64,000 nt of DNA from Gari tellinella (taxonomy: Eukaryota; Mollusca; Bivalvia; Cardiida; Psammobiidae). The notes below the pieces were generated by a model. That model worked only from the letters and a program-made list of their open reading frames with translations, was not told the DNA's origin and ran no database searches. The stretch lies in assembly GCA_922989275.2 (NCBI GenBank), contig OV277858.1, positions 104,704,794 through 104,768,793 of the forward strand, written 5' to 3'. Of this stretch, positions 53,363-64,000 are shown piece after piece. The position numbers and the translations under genes are program-made. The first letter of the stretch is position 1. Each line of letters begins with the position of its first letter.

Positions 53363-53802
53363 TACAGTGGAAAATCCCTAATTATTTCCAAATAAACGCG
53401 TTTGTAAACGCTAAATCTATTATTTCCATTGTAAAAAGTTTGGTGCCAGATAAGACGCAGGGTAGAACTGTACAGTGGAGAATCTGTTATTCTTTCCCAA
53501 TTAACGCGTTTACGCTAAAACTAACATTTCTATTGCAAACAATTTGGAGCCAGATCAGACGCCGGGTAACCCGGCGTCTGATCAGGCTCTAAACTGTTTG
53601 CCACCAAGATAAACATGAATTATCAGAATTGTTCAAAAGTTGTACTTTTCTACGTTTCAGTGTTTTGCGTTTGCGTACTTTTGCGTTTAAACGGGAAAGA
53701 ATAACGTTTTCTCCACTGTAAAAAAAAAGTCTACTGTTTATTGCATTTGCGTTTCGTTTGCGTTTTTAAAACTGGGAAAGAACACAGTCTTCTTCACTGT
53801 TT
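53363..53802 (-). mobile_element. Older A element split by A38
   Basis: TA-CAGTGGAAAATCCCTAATT left to GACGCAGGGTAGAACTG, then A38, then GCATTTGCGTTTCGTTTGCG and CAGTCTTCTTCACTG right. Confidence 0.85.
53471..53720 (-). mobile_element. MITE A38, young subfamily (250 bp), nested
   Basis: Exactly 250 bp with TA at each side: GAGAATCTGTTATTC left and AACGTTTTCTCCACTG right. Intact core at 53534-53602. Confidence 0.95.
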
Positions 53803-53871
53803 ACATGTAATTAAGGTCAACTTCAAGACACATTTTTAATTCAAAACATTGAAGGTGATAAAAACTACTAC

Positions 53872-54121
53872 TACAGTGGATAATCTGTTATTCTTTCCCG
53901 TTTAAACGCAAACGTACGCAAACGCAAAGCACTAAAACGTAGAAAAGAACAACTTTTGGACAATTCTGATAATTCTTGTTTATCTTGGTGGCAAACAGTT
54001 TGGAGCCTGATCAGACGCCGGGTTACCCGGCGTCTGATCTGGCTCCAAACTGTTTGCACTGCAAATAATAGTTTTAGCGTAAACGCGTTTATTGGGAAAG
54101 AATAACAGATTCTCCACTGTA
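53872..54121 (+). mobile_element. MITE A39, young subfamily (250 bp)
   Basis: Exactly 250 bp; TA-CAGTGGATAATCTGTTATTC and AACAGATTCTCCACTG-TA. Core at 53989-54057. Confidence 0.95.
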
Positions 54122-54288
54122 CATATAACAACCTAATACAAACAGTTTTAATAGGTCATCAGAAATGGGTAAATAGATAATATGTATTTAGGCTTTGCCT
54201 ATGGACGGAAAAAAGCAAAAGTGTACTAATGAAAACGGAATAGATCTATCGCCAGTGTGTGATCACTGAGCAGCGCTCTTGTATCAGT

Positions 54289-54352
54289 TCGTTGTGTATT
54301 CCAGATCACACTCGAGGCTACGCCTCTCGTGACTGAGATCTGGATTACACAA
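54289..54352. repeat. Hairpin X
   Basis: GTTGTGTATTCCAGATC pairs with GATCTGGATTACACAAC around CGAGGCTACGCCTCTCG. Confidence 0.8.
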
Positions 54353-54540
54353 CCGACTCGAACTTTTATTATAAACCTAAATTGTTTGGGACAAGATCTA
54401 TATGTTGTTACCCAATAATCAAATAGATATACTAGTATAAGCACCCGTGTATACAATGTTAAAAGTTAAAACTCCTCCGTACAGCTATATTATCAGGGCT
54501 CCATTTCTCCGGATTTTTCCTAAATCTCCGGATTTTCCCC

Positions 54541-54595
54541 CAGGTTATGGTAGCTTAAATTAGGCTCATTCTGCTTTACTTCCAGTCTGCTTTAC
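54541..54595. repeat. E-core fragment
   Basis: GGTTATGGTAGCTTAAATTAG, CTCATTCTGCTTTACTTCC and AGTCTGCTTTAC match the E central region. Confidence 0.5.
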
Positions 54596-54730
54596 AGTAC
54601 TGAACCTTATTAAATTAACAATTTTTGCGATTCGATGGCAATTCGATGGCAATTCGATGGCGATTCGCTTGCGATTCGATTAACGCGATTAATTATAGGC
54701 GATTCGATTCGCTTTGCGCTTCTATAATTT
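54583..54730 (-). repeat. F repeat copy
   Basis: ACAGTACTGAACCTTATTAAA (the F end in reverse), then three ATTCGATGGCA units and GATTCGCTTGCGATTCG. Confidence 0.65.
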
Positions 54731-54839
54731 GCCAAAATCTGATTGGTTGAGAGAATTAGTTTCGTTTAATCTGATAAGCGATAGCTATTATATAGTATAC
54801 CGCTAAATCACATTGTTTAAGCCGCCATTTTTTTCCCGT

Positions 54840-55445
54840 CGCAGACGGGTCTGTTTTGTATTTTGACCTCAACTCTATGAAACAATTTAACCAATCAGGA
54901 ATGATCAGAAATCCTGGTCAATGATCACGTGCTTGAAATGCAGTACTCTTATCGGCCAATGGCCTAGACTGGCGTTCTGTTATTTTTTCACATCAATCTT
55001 GCGAGTGTAAACCTGGCAAAACATTGAGATGCAGTCTATGTCATCATTTCTAAATTTAGCGTGGATAAGCTCTAAATTTAGCTGTTAAGTCAGAATCTCT
55101 CTGGTTAAGTGAAAACTGTACAGTGGAGAATGTGTTATTATTTCCCAATAAACCTGTTTACGCTAAAACTATTATTTGCAGTGCAAACAATTTGGAGCCA
55201 GATCAGACGCCGGGTAACCCGGCGTCTGATCAGGCTCCAAACTGTTTGCCACCAAGATAAACATGAAATATCAGAATTGTCCAAAAGTTGTTCTTTTCTA
55301 CGTTTTAGTGTTTTGCGTTTGCGTACGTTTGCGTTTAAACGGGAAAGAATAACAGATTCTCCACTGTACCCCACACAAAACTTTAACCTGCGACGGAATA
55401 TCTTTTTTAAAGATATTTCTTGTTTTCTCTATCGGACCACGCACA
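54840..55445 (+). repeat. V repeat, copy 2, split by A40
   Basis: Matches 48970-49400: GGGTCTGTTTTGTATT, AACAATTTAACCAATCAGGA, GGCCTAGACTGGCGTTCTG, then A40, then AAAACTTTAACCTGCGACGG. Confidence 0.75.
55119..55368 (-). mobile_element. MITE A40, young subfamily (250 bp)
   Basis: 250 bp with TA at each side; GAGAATGTGTTATTA left and AACAGATTCTCCACTG right. Core at 55183-55250. Confidence 0.95.
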
Positions 55446-55770
55446 AAAATACATAAACTTATTCTGTTTTCAGATGATAATCATATAATAATTTAACTGA
55501 ATGATTAAAACATCAGGAGTATAGATTTCTAGACTAGCAATTTTTAACAGGTTCAATATAGAAAAAGAATCTGATACAATTGAGAGTTGTGCTGCTGACA
55601 CTGGTACAAATCGGAACTCGAATATGTACCGGTATAACTCGTACAAAGCTTCAAACTATGGATATAGATATACAAACAACTTAAATATCAAGTCTACAAT
55701 ATGTCATATAATACTGAACAAAGTTTAGCATATGGTGAAAGAAGATTTACCCTAAAAAATGAAATATAGT
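55446..55770. other. Unassigned stretch
   Basis: AT-rich unique sequence between the V repeat and the satellite. Confidence 0.3.
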
Positions 55771-58700
55771 AACAGCAGAAAATTCCCTTAAAGATGGTAG
55801 GCCGATTCTCGATAAAAATGCATTTAATGATTTATTGGTTAACCGATAACTTATTTGACACAAAATAACACTTTTTCTGAAGGAAATATATAGAAACAGC
55901 ATATATATTCCAAGATGGTAGGCTGAATCTCTATAAAAATGCAATAATCGCAATTTACATTGCAAAAAAAGCTCTATTTTCTGCTCAAATAGGTTTAAAA
56001 CAAAAGCTGACAGACTTGAATATTATCAGGAACATAGATTAGATCTATAATCTACGTTCCTGCATTTGCATTACATGATTTTAAAAAATAGTCAAGCAGC
56101 AAAATATGTCGACATTCAGCTTCTTCGGTCGGAGTAAATTAGCTTTCGCAAAAGCGAAATTTATTTCAAACGCTTTTTTAAACACCGAAAAGTTAACCGA
56201 TCAATTATTTTGATACATAATACCACTTTTCTGAAGGAAATATATAGAAACAGCAGATAATTATTCCAAGATGGTAGGCGTTATCTCTATAAAAATGCAA
56301 TTATTGGCAAATTAAATAGCCAAATCAGCTCTATTTTCTGCTCAAATAGGTTTAAAACAAAAGCTGACAGACTTGAATATTATGATAAACATGCATTAGC
56401 ATTACATGATTTAAAAAAATAGTCAAGCGGCAAATTATGTCGACATTCAGCTTCTTCGGTCGGAGTAAATTAGCTTTCGCAGGAGCGAAATTTATTTCGA
56501 ACGCTTTTTTAAACACCGAAAAGTTAACCGATCAATTATTTTGATACATAATAACACTTTTCTGAAGGAAATATATAGAAACAGCAGATAATTATTCAAA
56601 GATGGTAGGCGTTATCTCTATAAAAATGCAATTATTGGCAAATTAAATAGCCAAATCAGCTCTATTTTCTGCTCAAATAGGTTTAAAACAAAAGCTGACA
56701 GACTTGAATATTATGATAAACATGCATTAGCATTACATGATTTTAAAAAATAGTCAAGGGGCAAATTATGTCGACATTTAGCTTCTTCGGTCAGAATAAA
56801 TTAGCTTTCGCAGAAGCAAAATTTATTTCGAATGCTTTTTTATAAACCGAAAAGTTAACCGATTAATTATTTTGATACATAATAACACTTTTCTGAAGGA
56901 AATATATAGCAACAGCAGATAATTATTCCAAGATGGTAGGCATAATCTCTAAAAAAATGCAATTACATGTATTGGCAAATTAAATAGCCAAATCAGCTCA
57001 ATTTTCTGCTCAAATAGGTTTAAAACAAAAGCTGACACAGTGACAGACTTGAATATTATGGAATACATGAATTAGCATTACATGATTTTAAAAAATAGTC
57101 AAGCAGCAAAATATGTCGACATTCAGCTTCTTCGGTCGGAGTAAATTAGCTATCGCAGAAGCAAAATTTATTTCGAACGCTTTTTTATAAACCGAAAAGT
57201 TAACCAATCAATTATTTTGATACATAATAACACTTTTCTGTAGGAAATATATATAGAAACAGCAGATAATTATTCCAAGATGGTAGGCTGAATCTCTATA
57301 AAAATGCAATAATCGCAATTTACATTGCAAAAAAAGCTCTATTTTCTGCTCAAATAGGTTTAAAACAAAAGCTGACAGATTTGAATATTATCAGGAACGT
57401 AGATTAGATCTATAATCTACGTTCATGCATTTGCATTATATGATTTTAAAAAATAGTCAAGCAGCAAAATATGTCGACATTCAGCTTCTTCGGTCGGAGT
57501 AAATTAGCTTTCGCAGGAGCGAAATTTTTTTCTAACGCTTTTTTAAACACCGTAAAGTTAACCGATCAATTAATTTGATACATAATAACACTTTTCTGAA
57601 GGAAATATATAGAAACAGCAGATAATTATTCAAAGATGGTAGGCGTTATCTCTATAAAAATGCAATTATTGGCAAATTAAATAGCCAAATCAGCTCAATT
57701 TTCTGCTCAAATAGGTTTAAAAAAAAGCTGACAGACTTGAATATTATGATAAACATGCATTAACATTACATGATTTTAAAAAATAGTCAAGCGGCAAAAT
57801 ATGTCGACATTCAGCTTCTTCGGTCGGAGTAAATTAGCTTTCGCAGGAGCGAAATTTATTTCGAACGCTTTTTTATAAACCGAAAAGTTAACCGATCAAT
57901 TATTTTGATACATAATAACACTTTTCTGAAGGAAATATATAGCAACAGCAGATAATTATTCCAAGATGGTAGGCGTAATCTCTATAAAAACGCAATTATT
58001 GGCAAATGAAATAGCCAAATCAGCTCAATTTTCTGCTCAAATAGGTTTAAAACAAAAGCTGACACAGTGACAGACTTGAATATTATGGAATACATGAATT
58101 AGCATTACATGATTTTAAAAAATAGTCAAGCGGCAAAATATGTCGACATTCAGCTTCTTCGGTCGGAGTAAATTAGCTATCGCAGAAGCAAAATTTATTT
58201 CGAACGCTTTTTTATAAACCGAAAAGTTAACCGATCAATTATTTTGATACATAATAACACTTTTCTGAAGGAAATATATATAGAAACAGCAGATAATAAT
58301 TCCAAGATGGTAGGCGTAATCTCTATAAAAATGCAATTATTGTCAATTTACATTGCAAAAAAAGCTCTATTTTCTGCTCAAATAGGTTTAAAACAAAAGC
58401 TGACCGACTTGAATATGATCAGGAACATAGATTAGATCTATAATCTACGTTCCTGCATTTCCATTACATGATTTTAAAAAATAGTCAAGCAGCAAAATAT
58501 GTCGATATTCAGATTCTTCGGTCGGAGTAAATTAGTTTTCGCAGGAGCGAAATTTATTTCGAACGCTTTTTTAAACACCCAAAAGTTAACCGATCAATTA
58601 TTTTGATACATAATAACACTTTTCTGAAGGAAATATATATAGAAACAGCAGATAATTATTCCAAGATGGTAGGCGTAATCTCTATAAAAATGCAATTATT

Positions 58701-60450
58701 GTCAATTTACATTGCAAAAAAAGCTCTATTTTCTGCTCAAATAGGTTTAAAACAAAAGCTGACAGACTTGAATATGATCAGGAACATAGATTAGATCTAT
58801 AATCTACGTTCCTGCATTTGCATTACATGATTTTAAAAAATAGTCAAGCAGCAAAATATGTCGATATTCAGCTTCTTCGGTCGGAGTAAATTAGTTTTCG
58901 CAGGAGCGAAATTTATTTCGAACGCTTTTTTAAACACCGAAAATGTAACCGATCAATTATTTTGATACATAATAACACTTTTCTGAAGGAAATATATAGA
59001 AACAGCAGATAATTATTCCAAGATGGTAGGCGTTATCTCTATAAAAATGCAATTATTGGCAAATTAAATAGCCAAATCAGCTCTATTTTCTGCTCAAATA
59101 GGTTTAAAACAAAAGCTGACAGACTTGAATATTATGATAAACATGCATTAGCATTACATGATTTTAAAAAATAGTCAAGCGGCAAAATATGTCGACATTC
59201 AGCTTCTTCGGTTGGAATAAATTAGCTTTCACAAAAGCGAAATTTATTTCGAACGCTTTTTTAAACACCGAAAAGTTAACCGATCAATTATTTTGATACA
59301 TAATAACACTTTTCTGAAGGAAATATATAGCAACAGCAGATAATTATTCCAAGATGGTAGGCGTAATCTCTAAAAAAATGCAATTATTGGCAAATTAAAT
59401 AGCCAAATCAGCTCAATTTTCTGCTCAAATAGGTTTAAAACAAAAGCTGACACAGTGACAGACTTGAATATTATGGAATACATGAATTAGCATTACATGA
59501 TTTTAAAAAATAGTCAAGCAGCAAAATATGTCGACATTCAGCTTCTTCGGTCGGAGTAAATTAGCTTTCGCAGAAGCAAAATTTATTTCGAATGCTTTTT
59601 TATAAACCGAAAAGTTAACCGATCAATTATTTTGATACATAATAACACTTTTCTGAAGGAAATATATAGAAACAGCAGATAATTATTCCAAGATGGTAGG
59701 CATTATCTCTATAAAAATGCAATTATTGGCAAATTAAATAGCCAAATCAGCTCAATTTTCTGCTCAAATAGGTTTAAAACAAAAGCTGACACAGTGACAG
59801 ACTTGAATATTATGGAATACATGAATTAGCATTACATGATTTTAAAAAATAGTCAAGCGGCAAAATATGTCGACATTCAGCTTCTTCGGTCAGAATAAAT
59901 TAGCTTTCGCAGAAGCAAAATTTAATTCGAACGCTTTTTTATAAACCGAAAAGTTAACCGATCAATTATTTTGATACATAATAACACTTTTCTGAAGCAA
60001 ATATATTGAAACAGCAGATAATTATTCCAAGATGGTAGGCGTAATCTCTATAAAAATGCCATTATTGGCAAATTTAAAAGCCAAATCAGCTCTATTTTCT
60101 GCTCAAATAGGTTTAAAACAAAAGCTGACAGACTTGAATATGATGGAATACATGCATTAGCATTACATGATTTTAAAAAATAGTCAAGCGGCAAAATATG
60201 TCGGCATTCAGCTTCTTCGGTCGGAGTAAATTAGCTTTCGCAGAAGCGAAATTTATTTCGAACGCTTTTTTATAAACCGAAAAGTTAACCAATCAATTAT
60301 TTTGATACATAATAACACTTTTCTGAAGGAAATATATAGAAGCAGCAGATATATTCCAAGATGGTAGAATGAATCTATATAAAAAAAGAAGTTGTTGGCA
60401 ATTTATAGTCTAATTGGCTTTATTTTCTGCTAAAATAGGTTGGAAACAAA
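55771..60450. repeat. AT-rich satellite with higher-order structure
   Basis: Tandem monomers of 329-359 bp. The mark GATGGTAG recurs at 55914, 56270, 56601, 56932, 57279, 57635, 57965, 58306, 58665, 59022, 59353, 59692, 60031 and 60360. Long monomers (a, 356-359 bp) carry a palindrome GGAACATAGATTAGATC / GATCTATAATCTACGTTCC. Type b has ATAAACATGCATTAGC. Type c has GACACAGTGACAG. The order is a b b c a b c a a b c c and a b/c mixture. All share TTAGCTTTCGCAGAAGCGAAA. The small repeated open frame is a monomer shadow. Confidence 0.97.
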
Positions 60451-60458
60451 AGCTGACA

Positions 60459-60935
60459 GTGGAAGTAGTGACAGTTGTTGTAGTGGTAGCAGCAGCAATG
60501 GTAGTAGCGAAGATGGTTGTGGTAGTAGCAGTGATAGTAGTAGTTTTAGTAGTAGTACTAGTAGTAGTTGTTGTTGTAGAAGCAGTTGTTGTAGTAATTG
60601 TTGTTGTAGTAGTAGTAGAAGTAGTAGTAGTAGTAGTAGTGGTAGTAGTTGTAGAAGAAATCAGCAGTCATATCAGTAGCAGTAGTACTAAGTAGCAGCA
60701 TTCTTAATAGTAGCATTCATAGTAGTGGTAGTAGTAGTTATCGTTGTGGTTGTAGTTATTTTATCAGAAATTTGAGAATATATTTGTCGTGTAGGTGGTG
60801 GTAGTAGTTGTAGTAGCATTACTAGTAGTATCATTAGAAAAAGTAGTAGTAGTAGTAGTAGTAGTATCAGTAGTAGTAGTAGTAGTAATAGTAGTAATAA
60901 TAGAAATAGTAGTAGTAATAGTTGTAGTTGTAAGT
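60459..60935. repeat. (AGT/GTT)n triplet array
   Basis: AGT and GTT triplets with interruptions; a less regular part lies at 60690-60830. Poly-Val, poly-Ser and poly-Leu frames are artefacts. Confidence 0.95.
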
Positions 60936-61004
60936 TTATTTCAACAGCACATGGCACAGTCTTTTAAGTTATAATCGTGCAGATCGACTCCTGACTAAGG
61001 TTTT

Positions 61005-61065
61005 TAGACAGTGTGGATCCTTGATTACGTACTTTTCATCTGATCAGGATTTTGCAAACAGCAAG
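61005..61065. repeat. Degenerate core palindrome
   Basis: GACAGTGTGGATCCTTGATTA and CATCTGATCAGGATTTTGC. Confidence 0.4.
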
Positions 61066-61515
61066 AAATAACTGATATACCGATACATTAGAATGTTTGT
61101 AGTTTCCTTTACATGGCTTTTATTCTTTGAAACCAACCAAATCCAAGTGGGCCAATGTGATTAAAACTATTTGTGTATTGTGACAAAGAAAATGATTTTT
61201 TTAAATTCGTGGTTCTATGCAAAATTCACTAAATTCGGAGGATTTACATCCGCTTATGACTCCATTTAAGTCGTATTTGGGTATGTGTAATAAACATTCA
61301 ATCCGGAATGTCAACTCAGACCACAAGACACAGCGGGCGACCGTGTCTGTTTAAGGTTTTATGACCGTTTAAAGAACACTCTTCTGATTGCAGTATAAAA
61401 CGTACATTGCTAAAAATTCCTTATTACAATAGAATAGAAGAGAATGGATGAATCCACTTTTCATTCAAAGAGTGCTGTTCTATGTTTTATATTTTTGTTT
61501 TAGATTGATAGAAAA
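61066..61515. other. Unassigned stretch between the triplet arrays
   Basis: AT-rich, no supported exon or repeat end. Confidence 0.3.
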
Positions 61516-61519
61516 TGCT

Positions 61520-61830
61520 GTTAGAAAACAGTGTAGACTCAGACCAGACGCGGCATTATACTGCATAATTATGATATGAGTCTGCACTGCTGGATTGTGT
61601 CCCATTTATTAAACGTTTGTACATCGTAATAATATGTCAAACAGTGATTGATCTGACCTGACGTAGAATCGTCATTACAACTTAAATTAACCCTAGCTGT
61701 GACCCATAGTGACGCGTAAAATTCAATGTATTTTGTACAGTGAACCTGTCAAGTTTACACTCATCATGTAGAAACACTATAGACCCAGAGCAGATGTCTC
61801 ATAGAGGATCCGTGTGTTCAGAGTATTTTG
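61520..61830. repeat. L/D-type remnants
   Basis: ACAGTGTAGACTCAGACCAGACGC with TGAGTCTGCACTGC at about 61530-61600, and a second remnant near 61680-61820 (TTAACCCTAGCTGTGACCC). Confidence 0.45.
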
Positions 61831-61925
61831 TTTAATCTATTGTAAACTATTAATGTCATATTTAATTCGAAACTTGAATTGTTCACTTGAATTTTCAGGA
61901 TTAATAAGCTATAATAAACTAGACG

Positions 61926-62004
61926 ATGGATTTTACTACTACTTCTACTACTACATGTACTCATGGAGAAAGGACATCCTTTCTCCATGATGTACTACAT
62001 GTAT

Positions 62005-62045
<41 letters not shown>

Positions 62046-62280
62046 TTACTACTACTACATGTACTACTAATACAACTACTACAACAACTACTACTACTAC
62101 TACTACTTCTACTACTACTACCACTACTACTACTACCACTACTTCTACTACTATAACTACTACTACGACCACCACCACTACTACTACTACGTCTACCACT
62201 TCTACTACTTCAATAATAAAACTATTACTTATAACTATTTCTGTTACTACTGTTACTATTACCGCCTCCACTTTTTCCGC
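61926..62280. repeat. (ACT)n triplet array
   Basis: ACT triplets with CCA, TTC and ATT variants, opposite in sense to the array at 60459. Contains a palindrome GGAGAAAGGAC / GTCCTTTCTCC-like near 61965-61990. Confidence 0.95.
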
Positions 62281-62482
62281 TACTGCTACTACCGTCATCA
62301 AGATGATTTTGAAAAGTCGCATCATAGAGAATTCAGTCACATGATTTAAAGAGACTCGCAACCAGATTTAGCTTAAAAATAGTAATTTTTAAATATATAT
62401 CGAACTCTTAGACGGGTAAGAATAAGTCTAGAACAAAAAATTCTGTTTAAAAATGCATTTCAATAATAAAAATATTTTGAGC

Positions 62483-62566
62483 TCTGGTGGGATTAGAACT
62501 CGGGACCCGGCGGGGACAGAGAGAGCAAAACACAACCCGTTAGCCCACTGGGCTATGCCGGACTGT
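62483..62566 (-). other. tRNA-like sequence
   Basis: On the minus strand, GGCATAGCCCAGTGGGCTAACGG (A box with paired arm) and GAGTTCTAATCCCACC (B box), with a long variable region. Probably a SINE head. Confidence 0.55.
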
Positions 62567-62719
62567 ACCAAAGGCGGTATCAATTTAACATATTTGTCTT
62601 CATAGCGCGGGAGAATACCTAAATAGGTTCGCGTTTATTTCTAACCCCGTGATCGATATATGTAACATTTTCTCTTCTGGGGAAATTTAAATGAATATAT
62701 ATATTACAATTTTGTAAGT

Positions 62720-62950
62720 TAGCACTCGGTCAATTATGTCTGTTGATGCTGATTGCATATTTTCGCTAATATTTTTCGTTAAATTTTATCGATTCCTTTT
62801 TTGTTACAACCGCTTCGGAAAAATCGCTTGAAACGATTTTTTAGCTTAATCGATTTTCAAAGCGCCCGATTCGATGGCAATTCGATGGCAATTCGATGGC
62901 AATTCGATGGCGATTATCAATTTAATTTAATAAGGTTCAGTACTGTAAGT
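62720..62950 (+). repeat. F repeat copy
   Basis: CCGCTTCGGAAAAATCGC, then four ATTCGATGGCA-type units, then TTTAATTTAATAAGGTTCAG and TACTG-TA. Confidence 0.75.
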
Positions 62951-63567
62951 AGTCACATGCCAACAAAACTAGAAATCGGCTATGGGGTAAAGGTACGATT
63001 CGTAAAATCGCGCTTGAAAATGCATATTTGGAAATCTTAGGATTTTTCATTTCAACTTATGGAAGCCCTGTATTATAATGCAATCTGAAACTATTTTTGG
63101 AAGTCATATGACCACCAATAATGACGTCATTATTTATATAGATGACGTATTGGTAATCCGTTATTTTTATCGGTTCGATTGAGAAGTAGCTTTTTGCAAA
63201 TAACGTTCATATTTAGCGTTAAAGGGTATGAATTGAACTGTTTGAAATTTTGTCATTTGGAGGAAATCATTACAAGTAAGTGTTGTGGGTTATTCATTCT
63301 TAAAATGGTTTAAAAATATCACCGAAATCGGAAATTCCGAAACATCACGCACAACTCTTCGTAAAAACCGTGACGTCATCATCCAAGATGTCAGCCCCCA
63401 TGTTTTGTAGTTGCCTAGTTTTGAGGAAATTATTCACGCGCAAATCAAACACTTTTCAAAGGCTGTCAGTGATTGAATAGAATTGAAATACCTTTGATTT
63501 TATCATGCATTACTTAAGAACGGAAAAAGGCAAGCCTTTTTTCCGTATGACCCATTGGTGTTTCTTG
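62951..63567. other. Unassigned stretch
   Basis: Contains TGACGTCAT-type sites near 63123 and 63371, but no supported exon or element end. Confidence 0.3.
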
Positions 63568-63807
63568 TACCGTGGAGAAGACGTTATTCTTTCCAATTAA
63601 ACGCGCTTATGCTAAATCTAATATTTCCATTACAATCAGTTTGGAGCATGATCAGACACCGCAAAACCTGGCGTCTGATCAGGCATCAATCTGTTTGCCA
63701 CTCATATTAAAATAAATCGTGAGAAATGTCAACAAATTGTTATTTTCTACATTTTAGTGCATTGTGTTTGCATTCGCTTGGGAAAGAATAATATCTTCTC
63801 CGCAATC
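63568..63807 (-). mobile_element. MITE A41
   Basis: TA-CCGTGGAGAAGACGTTATTC left, core at 63635-63699, right end AATATCTTCTCCGCAATCC (decayed). Confidence 0.85.
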
Positions 63808-63811
63808 CATG

Positions 63812-64000
63812 TACAGTGGAGAATCTGTTATTCTTTCCCAATAAACGCGTTTACGCTAACACTATTATTTACAATTTACAAACAGTTTGGAGCCAGATCA
63901 GACGCCGGGTAACCCGGCGTCTGATCAGGCTCCAAACTGTTTGCCACCAAGATAAACATGAATTATCAGAATTGTCTAAAAGTTGTTCTTTTCTACGTTT
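63812..64000 (-). mobile_element. MITE A42, cut by the window edge
   Basis: TA-CAGTGGAGAATCTGTTATTC left and intact core at 63879-63944. Young subfamily; continues past 64000. Confidence 0.93.

Noticed and set aside
45525..55456. Many frames containing WSQIRRRVTRRLIRLQTV or SLEPDQTPG
   Set aside because: These are translations of the palindromic MITE core and recur in both directions at each copy.
58244..58794. Repeated 63-residue frames
   Set aside because: They are the same segment of two adjacent satellite monomers of type a; other monomers break the frame.
55771..60450. CRISPR-like array
   Set aside because: Monomers of over 300 bp repeat throughout with no unique spacers, and the context is eukaryotic.
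60414..62361. Poly-Val, poly-Ser and poly-Leu frames
   Set aside because: They are translations of AGT and ACT triplet arrays.

Overview
The window looks like nuclear DNA from a bivalve mollusc. This is inferred from the AT-rich background, the many TACATGTA words, tRNA-derived SINEs of molluscan type and the very high density of MITEs. There is no bacterial-style gene arrangement, no operon and no intact transposase. Most open frames are shadows of palindromes, satellite monomers or triplet repeats.

Genes. The best-supported gene is a split gene on the minus strand with four short exons at 32009-31934, 7963-7912, 2997-2936 and 1718-1502. Each has a good splice donor, three have good acceptors, and the reading phases join 1-1, 2-2 and 1-1 with no stop. 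The chain starts with a signal peptide, then a short acidic stretch, a Cys-rich stretch and a roughly 72-residue segment. I could not assign a family. A possible last exon is at 1005-984. Just upstream of its first exon, 32232-32140 looks like the last coding exon of another minus-strand gene. A broken LINE reverse transcriptase lies at 12140-12570.

Repeats. About 40 copies or fragments of one 250-bp MITE (called A here; TA target, ends CAGTGGAGAA) and 11 copies of a second (B; TA target, ends CAGTGCTCCCTC) run through the window. TTAA-target, piggyBac-like families (C, D, E, L) fill much of the rest, with smaller TA-target pogo/Tigger-like families (K, M, N, I), a Tc1-like element (H), hAT-like elements with 8-bp target duplications (5985-7651 and 49610-50673), a GC-rich palindromic element (48136-48894), a TTAA element (46480-47532), SINEs and LINE 3' tails. 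Many are nested, and several nests show target duplications directly.

Layout. 1-8.3 kb: exons 2-4 (and possibly 5) between MITEs. 8.3-32 kb: the giant first intron, with MITEs, SINEs, a 247-bp tandem duplication and stretches with nothing recognisable. 32 kb: the exon pair. 32.5-55.4 kb: nested MITEs, U and W. 55.77-60.45 kb: an AT-rich satellite of 330-359-bp monomers in three types. 60.46-62.28 kb: two triplet arrays of opposite sense. 62.4-64 kb: a tRNA-like sequence, an F repeat and two A elements.

The most unusual feature is that one palindromic core (arms CAAACAGTTTGGA and GATCAGACGCCG) sits inside several transposon families with unrelated ends and different target sites. A second core is shared by another pair of families. 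Family letters are local labels, not database names.
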